Part shown: positions 35,669 through 45,071 of the stretch, piece by piece
How the letters are laid out: each line of letters starts with the position of its first letter
Position numbering within the stretch: the stretch's first letter is position 1
NCBI RefSeq assembly: GCF_900323885.1
Contig: NZ_OOHJ01000005.1
Location: 1 to 64,000 of the forward strand
Direction: 5' to 3'
Origin: [Actinomadura] parvosata subsp. kistnae
GTDB taxonomy: Bacteria; Actinomycetota; Actinomycetes; Streptosporangiales; Streptosporangiaceae
Length of the DNA stretch: 64,000 bases
The notes under the pieces: model-generated
Database searches by the model: none
What the model was told of the DNA's origin: nothing
The model's input: only the letters and a program-made list of their open reading frames with translations
Position numbers and translations under genes: made by a program

Positions 35669-36976
35669 ATGCGCGAGATCACCCTGGCGGACCTGGACGA
35701 CATCGCGACCGGCGCCGCCATCCTCGGCACGGGCGGCGGCGGCGACCCGCACATCGGCCGCCTCCTGGCCGCCTCCGCCGTGCGCGAGTACGGCCCCGTC
35801 AAACTGTGCACGCTCGACGAGCTGCCCGGCGAGGCCGCCCTCGTCCAGGTCGCCATGATGGGCGCGCCCACCGTCATGGTGGAGAAACTGCCCTCCGTCG
35901 ACCAGGTCTCCGCCGCCGCGGGCGCCCTCAGCGGCTACCTCGGCAGCGGCCTGACCCACATCGCCTGCTCCGAGGCGGGCGGCGTCAACTCCCTCATCCC
36001 GGTCGTCGCCGCCGCCCAGCTCGGGCTCCCCCTTGTGGACGCCGACGGCATGGGACGCGCCTTCCCCGAGATCCAGATGGTCCTGCCCACCCTGTACGGC
36101 GTGCGCGCCACCCCCATGGCCATCGCCGACGAGAAGGGCAACCGCGCCGTCCTCGACACCGTGGACAACCACTGGGCCGAACGCCTGGCCCGCTCCGCCA
36201 CCATCGACATGGGCTGCTCCGCCATGATCAGCTCGTACGCGATGACCGGCGCCCAGGCCCGCGACTCGCTCGTGCCCGGCACCCTCAGCCTCTGCGCCGA
36301 GCTGGGCCGGCTCGTCCGCGAGGCCCGCGCCGCGCACACCGACCCCGTGGCCGCCGTCGTCGCCCGGCTCGGCGGCACCACCCTGTTCACCGGCAAGGTC
36401 ACCGACGTCGAGCGGCGCACCGTCACCGGTTTCGCGCGCGGCACCGCCACCCTGTCCGGCCTCGACGGCGACGCCGGGAGCGAGCTGATCCTGCGCTTCC
36501 AGAACGAGTACCTGGTCGCCGAGGTGGACGGGCAGGTGCGGGCGACCGTACCGGACCTGATCTGCACCCTCGACCGCGAGAGCGGCGAGGCCGTCACCAC
36601 CGAGGCGCTGCGGTTCGGGCAGCGCGTCACCGTCATCGCCGCGCCCGCCGACCCGCGCTGGCACACCCCCGAGGGCCTCGCCCTGGCCGGCCCCCGCTAC
36701 TTCGGCTACGACCTCGACCCCGTGCGGGCCGAAGGCGGCTCCGGCCACGACCTCGCCCCTGGGCGGGCCACCCCCTTCTCCGGCGACGACCTCGACCCCG
36801 GGCAGGCCACCCCCTCCTCCGGCCACGACCTCGATCCCGGGCGGGCGGCCACCCCCTTCTCCGACGACGACCTCGACCCCGGGCGGGCCACCCCTTCCTC
36901 CGGCCACGACCTCGACCCCGGGCGGGCCACCCCTTCCTCCGGCCACGACCTCGACCCCGGGCGGGCCGCCCTATGA
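35669..36976 (+). CDS. DUF917-family protein with repeat-expanded tail
   Basis: 435 residues. The conserved DUF917 domain covers about residues 1-350 (GAAILGTGGGGDPHIG, DADGMGRAFPEIQM, GKVTDVERRTVTGFARG). The last 85 residues are seven copies of a DLDPGRATPSSGH-type peptide generated by a 39-bp tandem repeat; the family normally ends soon after FGYDLD. ATG 6 bp after the HyuA stop. The final repeat unit supplies both the stop and, by ATGA overlap, the next gene's start. Confidence 0.85.
   Translation: MREITLADLDDIATGAAILGTGGGGDPHIGRLLAASAVREYGPVKLCTLDELPGEAALVQVAMMGAPTVMVEKLPSVDQVSAAAGALSGYLGSGLTHIACSEAGGVNSLIPVVAAAQLGLPLVDADGMGRAFPEIQMVLPTLYGVRATPMAIADEKGNRAVLDTVDNHWAERLARSATIDMGCSAMISSYAMTGAQARDSLVPGTLSLCAELGRLVREARAAHTDPVAAVVARLGGTTLFTGKVTDVERRTVTGFARGTATLSGLDGDAGSELILRFQNEYLVAEVDGQVRATVPDLICTLDRESGEAVTTEALRFGQRVTVIAAPADPRWHTPEGLALAGPRYFGYDLDPVRAEGGSGHDLAPGRATPFSGDDLDPGQATPSSGHDLDPGRAATPFSDDDLDPGRATPSSGHDLDPGRATPSSGHDLDPGRAAL
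36710..36976 (+). repeat. 39-bp coding tandem repeat, about seven copies
   Basis: Units begin at 36710, 36749, 36788, 36827 (this one 42 bp), 36869, 36908 and 36947 (30 bp, ends at the stop). Each starts GACCTCG. The first unit is the natural C-terminal codons of the DUF917 gene. Units 5 and 6 are identical, which points to recent slippage or unequal exchange. Confidence 0.95.
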
Positions 36977-38066
36977 GCTGGGAGCTGACCGAGGACGACC
37001 TGCCCGACCTGGCGCGCGGCGCCGCCGTCCTCGGCACGGGCGGCGGCGGTGACCCGTACGTCGGGCACCTGCTCGTCCGCGAGGCGATCCGCGAGCACGG
37101 CCCCATCACCGTGCTCGACCCCGACGACCTCGACGACGACACGCTCGTCATCCCCACCGCCCAGATGGGCGCCCCGACCGTCGTGCACGAGAAGCTGCCG
37201 CGCGGCACCGAGCCCGTCGCCGCCCTGCGCGCGCTGGAGGCGCACCTGGGCCGGCGCGCCGACGCCACCATGCCGATCGAGTGCGGCGGCATCAACTCGA
37301 TGATCCCGCTCGTCGTGGCCGCCACGACCGGCCTGCCCGTCGTCGACGCCGACGGCATGGGCCGCGCCTTCCCCGAGCTGCAGATGGAGACCTTCGCCGT
37401 GTACGGGGTGCCGGGCTCGCCATGGCCGTGGCCGGCGAACGCGGCGAGAGCGCCATCATCGACACCGGCGCCGACAACGCGCGCATGGAATGGCTGGCCC
37501 GCGGCGTCACGATCCGCCTCGGCGGTGTCGCCCACATCGCCGAGTACGCCATGACCGGCGCCCAGGTCAAACGCACCGCCGTACCCCGCACACTGACCCT
37601 GGCCCGCACCGTCGGCCGCACACTCCGCGAAGCCCGCTCCCGCGCCGCCGACCCCGTCGCGGCCCTGGCCGACGCGCTGCGCGACACCCTGTACGGGCAC
37701 CTGCGCGTGCTGTTCCGCGGCAAGGTCACCGACGTCGAACGGCGCACCGAGGCCGGCTTCGCGCGCGGCAGGGCCGCGGCCGTGTCGTTCGACGGGCGGC
37801 ACGAGCTGGAGCTCATGTTCCAGAACGAGCACCTGGTCGCCCTCGTGGACGGCGAGCCGCGCTGCATCGTCCCCGACCTGGTGTGCGTGCTGGAGTCCGA
37901 GCAGGCCGAGCCCATCACCACCGAGAGCCTCCGGTACGGCCAGCGGATCACCGTCGTCGGCATCTCCACCCCCGCCCTCATGCGCACCCCCGAGGCGCTC
38001 GCGGTGTTCGGGCCCGCCGCGTTCGGCCTCCCCTACCCGTTCAGGCCCGTCGAGGAGGTCGCGTGA
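36973..38066 (+). CDS. Second DUF917-family protein, one-base frameshift in this sequence
   Basis: About 364 codons, paralogous to the preceding gene (GAAVLGTGGGGDPYVG, DADGMGRAFPELQM, GKVTDVERRTEAGFARG). The first frame runs from ATG 36973 to about 37419 (FAVYGVPGS), then the meaningful sequence continues in another frame (MAVAGERGESAIIDT) to the stop at 38066. The length is one base short of a multiple of three, so a single lost base near GGGCTCGCC (37413-37421) explains it. The stop overlaps the SDR start (GTGA). Confidence 0.85.
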
Positions 38067-39013
38067 ACGGGCGGACAGCGGTCATCATCGGTGGCGGGGC
38101 GGGGATCGGGCTGGAGGTGGCGCGGCGGGTGGTCGCGGCAGGCGGCCGGGTGGTACTCGGCGGCCGCACCCCGTCCCGCCTCGAGGCCGCAGCCGCCACC
38201 CTCACCGGAACCAGCCCCTCACCCACGGCCTCCATGCCTGCTGCGTCTTCGGGCGTCGTGTCTTCGGGCGTCGTGTCTTCGGGCGTCGTGTCTTCGGGCG
38301 TCGTGTCTTCGGGCGTCGTGTCTTCGGGCGTCGTGTCTTCGGGCGTCGTGTCTTCGGGCGTCGTGTCTTCGGGCGTCGTGTCTTCGGGCGTCGTGTCTTC
38401 GGGCGTCGTGTCTTCGGGCGTCGTGTCTTCGGGCGTCGTGTCTTCGGGCGTCGTGTCCTGGCGGGTGGTGGACACCGCCGACCAGGAGTCGCTGTCCGCG
38501 TTCTTCGACGCGGTGGACCAGGTGGACCACCTCTTCACCCCGGCCGCCACCTACACCACGGGCCCGATGCGCGAGCTGAGCGACGAGGAGGCGCAGAGCC
38601 CGTTCACGTCGAAGTTCTGGGGCCAGTACCACGCGGTGCGGCTCGCCCTGCCCAAGCTCACCGCCGACGCCTCGATCGTCCTGATGGCAGGCGCCGCCTC
38701 GGTCCGCCCACCCGCCCCCGCACCCGCCTACGTCGCGTGCAACGCGGCGATCGAAGGGCTCGGCCGCGGGCTGGCGGTCGAGCTGGCGCCCGTACGGGTG
38801 AACGTCGTCTCCCCGGGCACCATCGACGGCAACCTGTGGCGGCAACGCTCCGACGAGGTACGCGAGTCCGCCTTCGCCCAATACTCCCGCGACGCGCTGC
38901 TCGCCCGGCCGGGCAGGGAGAGCGAGGTGGCGGACGCCGTCATGTTCCTGTTCACCAACACGTACATGACCGGCTCCACCCTCTACCCCGACGGAGGCTA
39001 CGCACTGCGCTGA
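38063..39013 (+). CDS. SDR oxidoreductase with 14-copy peptide repeat insert
   Basis: Short-chain dehydrogenase (about 250 residues expected, 316 found). The cofactor motif GGGAGIG is at residues 9-15, Ser in VLMAGAASV, Tyr in APAYVACNA (a Cys occupies a position near the usual Lys spacing), and the C-terminal MTGSTLYPDGGYALR is typical. Between the nucleotide-binding half and WRVVDTAD the chain holds about 85 residues, of which 70 are 14 SSGVV pentapeptides from a 15-bp repeat. The insert falls in a loop after beta-3, so the fold might survive. GTG start overlaps the DUF917 stop. Confidence 0.82.
   Translation: MNGRTAVIIGGGAGIGLEVARRVVAAGGRVVLGGRTPSRLEAAAATLTGTSPSPTASMPAASSGVVSSGVVSSGVVSSGVVSSGVVSSGVVSSGVVSSGVVSSGVVSSGVVSSGVVSSGVVSSGVVSSGVVSWRVVDTADQESLSAFFDAVDQVDHLFTPAATYTTGPMRELSDEEAQSPFTSKFWGQYHAVRLALPKLTADASIVLMAGAASVRPPAPAPAYVACNAAIEGLGRGLAVELAPVRVNVVSPGTIDGNLWRQRSDEVRESAFAQYSRDALLARPGRESEVADAVMFLFTNTYMTGSTLYPDGGYALR
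38246..38455 (+). repeat. 15-bp coding tandem repeat, 14 perfect copies
   Basis: Fourteen consecutive identical TCTTCGGGCGTCGTG units, 210 bp, in frame within the SDR gene. Every unit encodes SSGVV. Perfect identity implies a young or actively homogenised array. Confidence 0.98.
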
Positions 39014-39016
39014 CCC

Positions 39017-39106
39017 GCACTCAGGCATAACGGGCACCGGTCAGTCGCGCTCAGGCAGAACGGGCACCGGTCAGTCGCGCTTAGCCAGGACGGGCATCAG
39101 TCAGTC
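39017..39106. repeat. 30-bp tandem repeat, three copies
   Basis: Units at 39017, 39047 and 39077, each ending TCAGTC; the third has drifted. Starts right after the SDR stop. No gene is present in 39014-39619. Confidence 0.85.
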
Positions 39107-39129
39107 AAGGCCGCCGGCTCGTGCCGCCA

Positions 39130-39190
39130 GGCAAGGCTCGCGAAACATGGTTCTCCGGCAAGGTCGGCGAAACGTGCGTTCTCCGGCAAG
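39130..39190. repeat. 27/28-bp tandem repeat, two copies plus start of a third
   Basis: GGCAAGG...GTTCTCC occurs at 39130-39156 and 39157-39184, with a third start at 39185. Intergenic. Confidence 0.75.
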
Positions 39191-39380
39191 AGCGGTGTAG
39201 CGCAACCCGGTCAGGGGCTCACAGGTCGTGGTAGATCGGGCACACAGGCACCGCTGCGTACGGTGCGCTGGTCGACCCCGGCCGGCATCACGTAGGCCAA
39301 GATCATCGACCTGGCCGGCCCAGGAGGAACTCCGACCAGCCCGGCACAAACCCGATCAGCCTGGTGTGCGGCCATCGCTC

Positions 39381-39623
39381 AGTCTGGCGTGGTCTTTGGT
39401 CAGCCTGGTGTGCGGCGACCGCTGAGTCTGGCGTGGTCTTTGGTCAGCCTGGTGTGCGGCGACCGCTGAGTCTGGCGTGGTCTTTGGTCAGCCTGGTGTG
39501 CGGCGACCGCTGAGTCTGGCGTGGTCTTTGGTCAGCCTGGTGTGCGGCGACCGCTGAGTCTGGCGTGGTCTTTGGTCAGCCTGGTGTGCGGCGACCGCTG
39601 AGTCTGGCGTGGCCTTTGGTCAG
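39381..39623. repeat. 44-bp tandem repeat, five copies plus partial
   Basis: Units begin AGTCTGGCGTGG at 39381, 39425, 39469, 39513, 39557 and 39601, exactly 44 bp apart. A degenerate copy precedes the first. The last partial unit runs into the stop codon of the LacI-type gene. Confidence 0.95.
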
Positions 39624-40642
39624 TTCGGCGCTGCTGCGGTGCTCGCGCGCCGCACCAGCGTCGGTACCACGTAGGGAACGTCCTCGACGTCCTGCCCGTC
39701 CAGCAGGCGCAGCAGCACCTCCACCGAGCGGCGGCCCACCTCGCCATGATCTGGCCTGACTGTGGTCAGTGGCGGGATCAGGTAGCCGGCCTCCGGGATG
39801 TCGTCGAACCCGACAACGCTCACATCCTCCGGCACCCGCACACCCAGCTCGTGGAAGGCGCGCAGCAGACCGAGCGCCATGTGGTCGTTGGCGGCGAACA
39901 CCGCCGTCACACCCTGGCGCTCGCCGAGCTCGAGCCCGGCCTGGTAGCCGGACTCGGCGCTCCAGTCGCCGGCCACCACCTGGGGCGTGGGCCGGCCGGC
40001 CTGCTCCAGCGTGCTCCGCCACGCCTCGATGCGCGCCTGCGCGTCCATGCGCTCGCGCGGGCCCGAGACGTGCCAGACCGTCGAGTGCCCCAGGCGCAGC
40101 AGGTGCTCCACCGCCATCCGCACCCCCTCCGCCTGGTCGATGCGCACGGTCGGCACCGACTCGTCGGGGGCGGCCTCGACTGCGACGGCGGGCAGCCCGG
40201 CCGGCAGGTTGAACAGCGCGTTCGTGGCCGCCTGTTGCGACGGGAAGACGGTGATCACGCCCGCCACGGTGTGGCTCGTCAGATCACTCATCGCGTCGAT
40301 GATGCTGCCCCGGTCGAATCCCTCGGGCGTGACGATGGTGACCCCGTAACCGGCGGCACGCGCTGCCCGTCCGATGCCCAGCAGCGTGGAGGCCGGCCCG
40401 AACAGCACCGAGTCGAAGCTGATCACCCCGATGGTGTGCGCCTGACGGCGGACCAGCCCGCGCGCCATGAGGTTGGGGCGGTAGTCGAGCTGCCGGATCG
40501 CCTCCAGCACCCGCCGCCGCGTCTCCTCGCGCACGTTGGGGCGTTCGTTCATCACCCGTGACACCGTCTGGGGAGACACTCCGGCCAGCCGCGCGACATC
40601 GCCGATCACCGCGGGGCGGCCCTCCCGGCGTGCACCCGCCAC
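39620..40642 (-). CDS. LacI-family transcriptional regulator
   Basis: 340-residue LacI-type regulator. HTH at the N-terminus (IGDVARLAGVSPQTVSRVMN, hinge LDYRPNLMARGLV) and a periplasmic-binding-protein-like sensor domain (TAVFAANDHMALGLLRAF, VVGFDDIPEAGY). GTG at 40642 follows AAGGGGG and removes about 58 unconserved N-terminal residues of the longer frame. It stands alone: no transport or sugar gene is adjacent, and both flanks are repeat arrays, so its targets are probably elsewhere. Confidence 0.88.
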   Translation of the reverse strand: MAGARREGRPAVIGDVARLAGVSPQTVSRVMNERPNVREETRRRVLEAIRQLDYRPNLMARGLVRRQAHTIGVISFDSVLFGPASTLLGIGRAARAAGYGVTIVTPEGFDRGSIIDAMSDLTSHTVAGVITVFPSQQAATNALFNLPAGLPAVAVEAAPDESVPTVRIDQAEGVRMAVEHLLRLGHSTVWHVSGPRERMDAQARIEAWRSTLEQAGRPTPQVVAGDWSAESGYQAGLELGERQGVTAVFAANDHMALGLLRAFHELGVRVPEDVSVVGFDDIPEAGYLIPPLTTVRPDHGEVGRRSVEVLLRLLDGQDVEDVPYVVPTLVRRASTAAAPN

Positions 40643-40842
40643 CTGACCCCCTTCACCTGTACCAACCGTGAGAACGATATCAGCCCGGCTCATCCTGCCG
40701 GGCCCGCCGCTCGGGTCGCCGCTTCGCCACGCTCGCGCATCCGCGCGCTGGACGCGGCCCTGGCCTGTACCGACACCGTCCTCTTCAGGCGACTTGCCTG
40801 GATTGCGGCGGTGCACGGGCGGCCAGGTTTGGCAACGTTAAC

Positions 40843-41075
40843 AACTCGGCTGTCCGCCTGGCGACGCCAACGGTCCGGCTGTCCGCCTGACGACGTCAAC
40901 GGCTCGGCTATCCGCCTGACGACGCGAACAGTCCCCGGCTATCCGCCTGACGACGTCGACGGTCCGGCTGTCCGCCTGACGACGCGAACAGTCCCCGGCT
41001 ATCCGCCTGACGACGTCAACGGTCCGGCTACCCGGCTGGCGACGTCAACAGTGCGGTTACCCGATCGCTGACGCG
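40843..41075. repeat. 29-31-bp degenerate tandem repeat, eight copies
   Basis: Eight imperfect units built on CGGCTRTCCGCCTGACGACG, alternating two sub-types (a longer form with AGTCCCCGG recurs). The last unit overlaps the 3' end of the secreted-protein gene and supplies its final codons. The rest of 40643-41056 holds no gene. Confidence 0.9.
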
Positions 41076-41869
41076 TTCCTATCGGTGGAGGTGCTCAGCA
41101 CGAGCGGCGTCCGGGCAGTGGGCAGCACCACCTGGCCGGTGACGAACTCGCTCCACAAGCCGAAGCCGAGCACGCTCCCCGGCCGAGCGCTGGTCTCGGC
41201 GAAGCCCACGAGGCGGCCCCGATGGTGGCGGGTGGCGCCGAAGCTGAGCTGGAAGCGAACGGTGCCGGCACGTTCCTGCGGCGGTACGGACGTCGGCGGC
41301 AGGATCTCGTCCAGCGCCCACCGGTAATCCCTCTGGTAGGGGACGGATACGCGTTCCAGAGTCTGCTCCAGGATCACGCCGGAGGCGGGCAGGACGACCA
41401 GCACTCCGGGCAGCGGGCCGATCCGGGTGTTGAAGGCGAGCACCTCCTGGGCCTCTCCGGTCGCGTACTCGCCGCGCCCGCCGCCGATACGCGAGCCCTC
41501 GGGGCACGCCTGCACCCCCTGCTGCTCGATGAGCGTACGGGAGCAGGTGGGAAACGCTTCCGGGTTGAAGCGCACCGAGCGGTCGAACAGGAACACGAAC
41601 CGGCGGGCGCCAGCGGGTACCTGACCGGTCTCGGCGCGGCTGCGGCGGTCGAAGGCGATGGTCAGGCTCCGGCCGTCCGGCCCGCGCGTGGCCGTCACCG
41701 ACAGCGAGTCGATGTTCCGGGTTCCTGCCACATCGGGCTCGTGGGGCCGCTGCGGGCCGCCGGGTGCGGGGTCGGGCGGCGTGGCGCTCGCCGCCGCCGC
41801 CGTGCCGGATGCGAGCAGGGACAGGGAGAGGGCGGTGGCGACCGCGGTGAGGGTGGTTCTTGCGTTCAT
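41057..41869 (-). CDS. Secreted protein of unknown function
   Basis: 270 residues with a Sec signal peptide (MNARTTLTAVATALSLS..., cleavage near AAA-SATPP). The mature chain is beta-rich with two Cys (FPTCSRTLIEQQGVQACPEG) and segments such as FNTRIGPLPGVLVVLPASG; no family name is assigned. ATG at 41869 with GGAG. The frame is open far upstream only because the neighbouring heptamer repeat lacks stops. The last codons fall in a repeat array, so the C-terminus may be strain-variable. Confidence 0.75.
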   Translation of the reverse strand: MNARTTLTAVATALSLSLLASGTAAAASATPPDPAPGGPQRPHEPDVAGTRNIDSLSVTATRGPDGRSLTIAFDRRSRAETGQVPAGARRFVFLFDRSVRFNPEAFPTCSRTLIEQQGVQACPEGSRIGGGRGEYATGEAQEVLAFNTRIGPLPGVLVVLPASGVILEQTLERVSVPYQRDYRWALDEILPPTSVPPQERAGTVRFQLSFGATRHHRGRLVGFAETSARPGSVLGFGLWSEFVTGQVVLPTARTPLVLSTSTDRNASAIG

Positions 41870-41937
41870 GGACACTCCAGGGGCTTGAACGACGTGGTTC
41901 GCGCCCACCCAAGCAACGAACCCCGAAAGATCATGTA

Positions 41938-42780
<843 letters not shown>

Positions 42781-42783
42781 GTG

Positions 42784-42974
42784 GTCCTGGTCGGGGTGCT
42801 TGTGGGGGGTGTGGCGGTCCTGGTCAGGTCGGTTGTGGAGGCGTGGTGGGTCCTGGTCAGGTCGCCTGGGCGGCCGGCGGTCCTGGTCAGGTCGGTTGTG
42901 GAGGCGTGGTGGGTTTTGGTCAGGACGCCTGCGCGGCGCGGCGGCTCTGCTCAGGTTGCCTGGGCGGCGCGGCC
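42784..42974. repeat. 31-33-bp tandem repeat, six copies
   Basis: Units begin with GTCCTGGTCAGG or variants near 42784, 42817, 42849, 42880, 42912 and 42943. Alternate units share GGTTGTGGAGGCGTGGTGG. Directly adjoins the heptamer array and the 3' end of the MFS gene. Confidence 0.85.
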
Positions 42975-42986
42975 GTCCCGTCCACG

Positions 42987-44291
42987 TCACCCGCGTGGTG
43001 CGGCCACCCCGATCGGTTCCACTCGCTTCAGGATCACCGCGTACGTGAACGCTCCCAGCAGCGCCACCCCCGAGATCACCATCAGCGGGACGGTGAACGA
43101 CGACGTCCGATCCACGAGGACGCCGATCATGATGGGGCTGACGATGCCGGCGAAGTTCGAGGCGAAGTTCTGGATGCCGCCGATGGAGGCCACGTACCGG
43201 TCGGCGGGGGCGACGTCGGCGGGCAGGGACCAGATGTTGGCGGCGGCGAACGTCGAGCCCGCGTACGCGACCGACAGCAGTGCCAGCGCCATCCACGCCT
43301 CCGGCACCCACACGGCGACGCCGATCACGGTCGAGACGAGGAAGCCGCCGGAGATGAACAGTTTCCTGACCTTGGTCACGGAGTCGCCGGCCGTGATGCG
43401 CCGGTCGGCGAGCCAGCCGCCGAGCCATTCGCCGCCGATGGCGACCAGGCCGGGCAGGGCGCCGAACAGGCCGAGCTTCAGCAGGCTGAACTCGCGCTCC
43501 TCCACCAGGTACGTGGGGAAGAAGGTGAGGAAGAAGTAGACGACCATGTTGAGGCAGAAGAAGCCCAGCATCATGGCCCAGATCGTGCGGTAGCGGAACA
43601 GGTCCCGCCAGCGGATCTTGTCGGCCTCGCCGTGGTCGTCGCCCTCGAAGCGGGCCCCGCCCTCCCGCAGGTAGGCCAGTTCCTCCTCGCTGATGCGGGG
43701 GTGCTCCTGCGGGTCGCGGTAGGTGCGCCACCATCCGTACGCCCACAGCAGTCCCACGACGCCGATCACGGCGAACGTCCAGCGCCAGCCGAGCCAGGCG
43801 ATGAGCCCGGTGACGACGGGCAGCGCGATGACGCCGCCGACCCGCGACCCGGAGTCCCAGATGCCGGTGGCGAGGGCGCGTTCGTGGCGGGGAAACCAGC
43901 GGCCCACGACCTTGGCGCTGGTGGTGGCGGCGGGGCTCTCGCCGACGCCGAGCAGCAGCCGTACGCCGAACAGGGTGAGGAAGCTGCTCGCCAGGGCGGT
44001 CAGTGAGGTGAACAGCGACCACCACACGGACGCGAACGTGAAGGTGCGGCGCGGCCCGTACCGGTCGACGAACCAGCCGGCGGCGAGCTGGAAGAAGTCG
44101 TAGGACCAGAAGAAGGCGGCGAGGATCATGCCCTCTTCGGTCTTGCTGAGCCGGAACGTCTCGCCCATGAACGGCAGGGCGACGCCGAGGCTGGCCCGGT
44201 CCAGGTAGTTGATGACGAGCCCGGCGAAGACGTAACTGATCATGTACCAGCGCAGCCGGCCGCGGACGGTGCTCCGGGAGGTTGTGGCCAT
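42987..44291 (-). CDS. MFS transporter, anion:cation symporter type
   Basis: 434-residue MFS protein of the ACS (phthalate/D-galactonate/glucarate) type: 12 helices, helix 1 INYLDRASLGVALPFM, the loop 2-3 signature AGWFVDRYGPRR, then LLGVGESPAATTSAKVVGRWFP. Divergent from a GntR regulator and an enolase-superfamily gene, a layout typical of sugar-acid uptake and dehydration. ATG start with an AT-rich upstream region (TGTAATATTTCC), unusual for this GC level, that probably holds both promoters and the GntR site. Confidence 0.88.
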   Translation of the reverse strand: MATTSRSTVRGRLRWYMISYVFAGLVINYLDRASLGVALPFMGETFRLSKTEEGMILAAFFWSYDFFQLAAGWFVDRYGPRRTFTFASVWWSLFTSLTALASSFLTLFGVRLLLGVGESPAATTSAKVVGRWFPRHERALATGIWDSGSRVGGVIALPVVTGLIAWLGWRWTFAVIGVVGLLWAYGWWRTYRDPQEHPRISEEELAYLREGGARFEGDDHGEADKIRWRDLFRYRTIWAMMLGFFCLNMVVYFFLTFFPTYLVEEREFSLLKLGLFGALPGLVAIGGEWLGGWLADRRITAGDSVTKVRKLFISGGFLVSTVIGVAVWVPEAWMALALLSVAYAGSTFAAANIWSLPADVAPADRYVASIGGIQNFASNFAGIVSPIMIGVLVDRTSSFTVPLMVISGVALLGAFTYAVILKRVEPIGVAAPRG

Positions 44292-44381
44292 CGCGATCCT
44301 CTGTAATATTTCCTATTGGATTTCGCACATGTTGCCTACGCTTCACCGCGTACGTCAAGAGTGGTCAGGAAGGACGCGACC

Positions 44382-45071
44382 GTGACAGGTGAGCAGCAAA
44401 GCCCACAAATAGGGCGCGCCCGCCGCAGTGTCCTCACCGAGGACGTCTACGAACGCGTCAAGGCCCTGATCATGAACGGCGACCTCGCACCCGGCGCCCG
44501 CGTGAACATCTACGCCGTCGCCCGACTCCTCGACGTCTCCCAGACGCCGGTGCGCGAGGTGCTGGCCGCCCTGGAGTCGGAGGGGCTGCTCACCAAGCAG
44601 GCGCTGCGCGGCTACTCGGTCGCCCCCGTGCTCACCCCGTCCCAGGTCGCCGACCTCTACCAGCTCCGGCTGCTGCTGGAGCCGTGGGCCGCGGGCCGCG
44701 CGGCCGAGGCGATCACGCCGGACGCCGCCGCCCGCGTGCGCGCCGAGCTGGACAGCGTGCCGCAGGCCCCCCAGGGCACCCGGTACGAGGACTACCACGG
44801 CATCGCCGCCCACGACGCCCGCTTCCACGACCTGGTCGCCGAGCTGTCCGGCAGCCCGGCGCTGCGCGAGTCGCTGCAGCGCACGCACTGCCACCTGCAC
44901 CTGTTCCGCATCGAGTACGAGGGCCGGCGCAGCGGCGAGCCCACGCTGGCCGAGCACGCCCGCATCGCCGACGCCCTCACCGCGGGCCGCGCGCAGGAGG
45001 CCGAGCAGGCGATGCGCGACCACCTCACCGCCGCCCGCGACCGTTTCCTCCGGATTGGACCGACCACGTGA
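44382..45071 (+). CDS. GntR-family regulator, FCD subfamily
   Basis: 229 residues: winged helix at about residues 15-80 (VNIYAVARLLDVSQTPVREVLAALESEGLL shortened; core DVSQTPVREVL) and an FCD ligand domain with metal-binding Asp/His positions (HDARFHDLVAELSG, HARIADALTAGR). GTG at 44382 with AGGAAGGA. Its stop overlaps the start of the enolase-superfamily gene (GTGA), so regulator and enzyme are co-translated. Likely responds to the sugar acid. Confidence 0.88.
   Translation: MTGEQQSPQIGRARRSVLTEDVYERVKALIMNGDLAPGARVNIYAVARLLDVSQTPVREVLAALESEGLLTKQALRGYSVAPVLTPSQVADLYQLRLLLEPWAAGRAAEAITPDAAARVRAELDSVPQAPQGTRYEDYHGIAAHDARFHDLVAELSGSPALRESLQRTHCHLHLFRIEYEGRRSGEPTLAEHARIADALTAGRAQEAEQAMRDHLTAARDRFLRIGPTT

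Noticed and set aside
39014..41075. CRISPR array (regular units near 30 bp)
   Set aside because: Units are direct tandem repeats with no unique spacers between them, and no cas genes are present.
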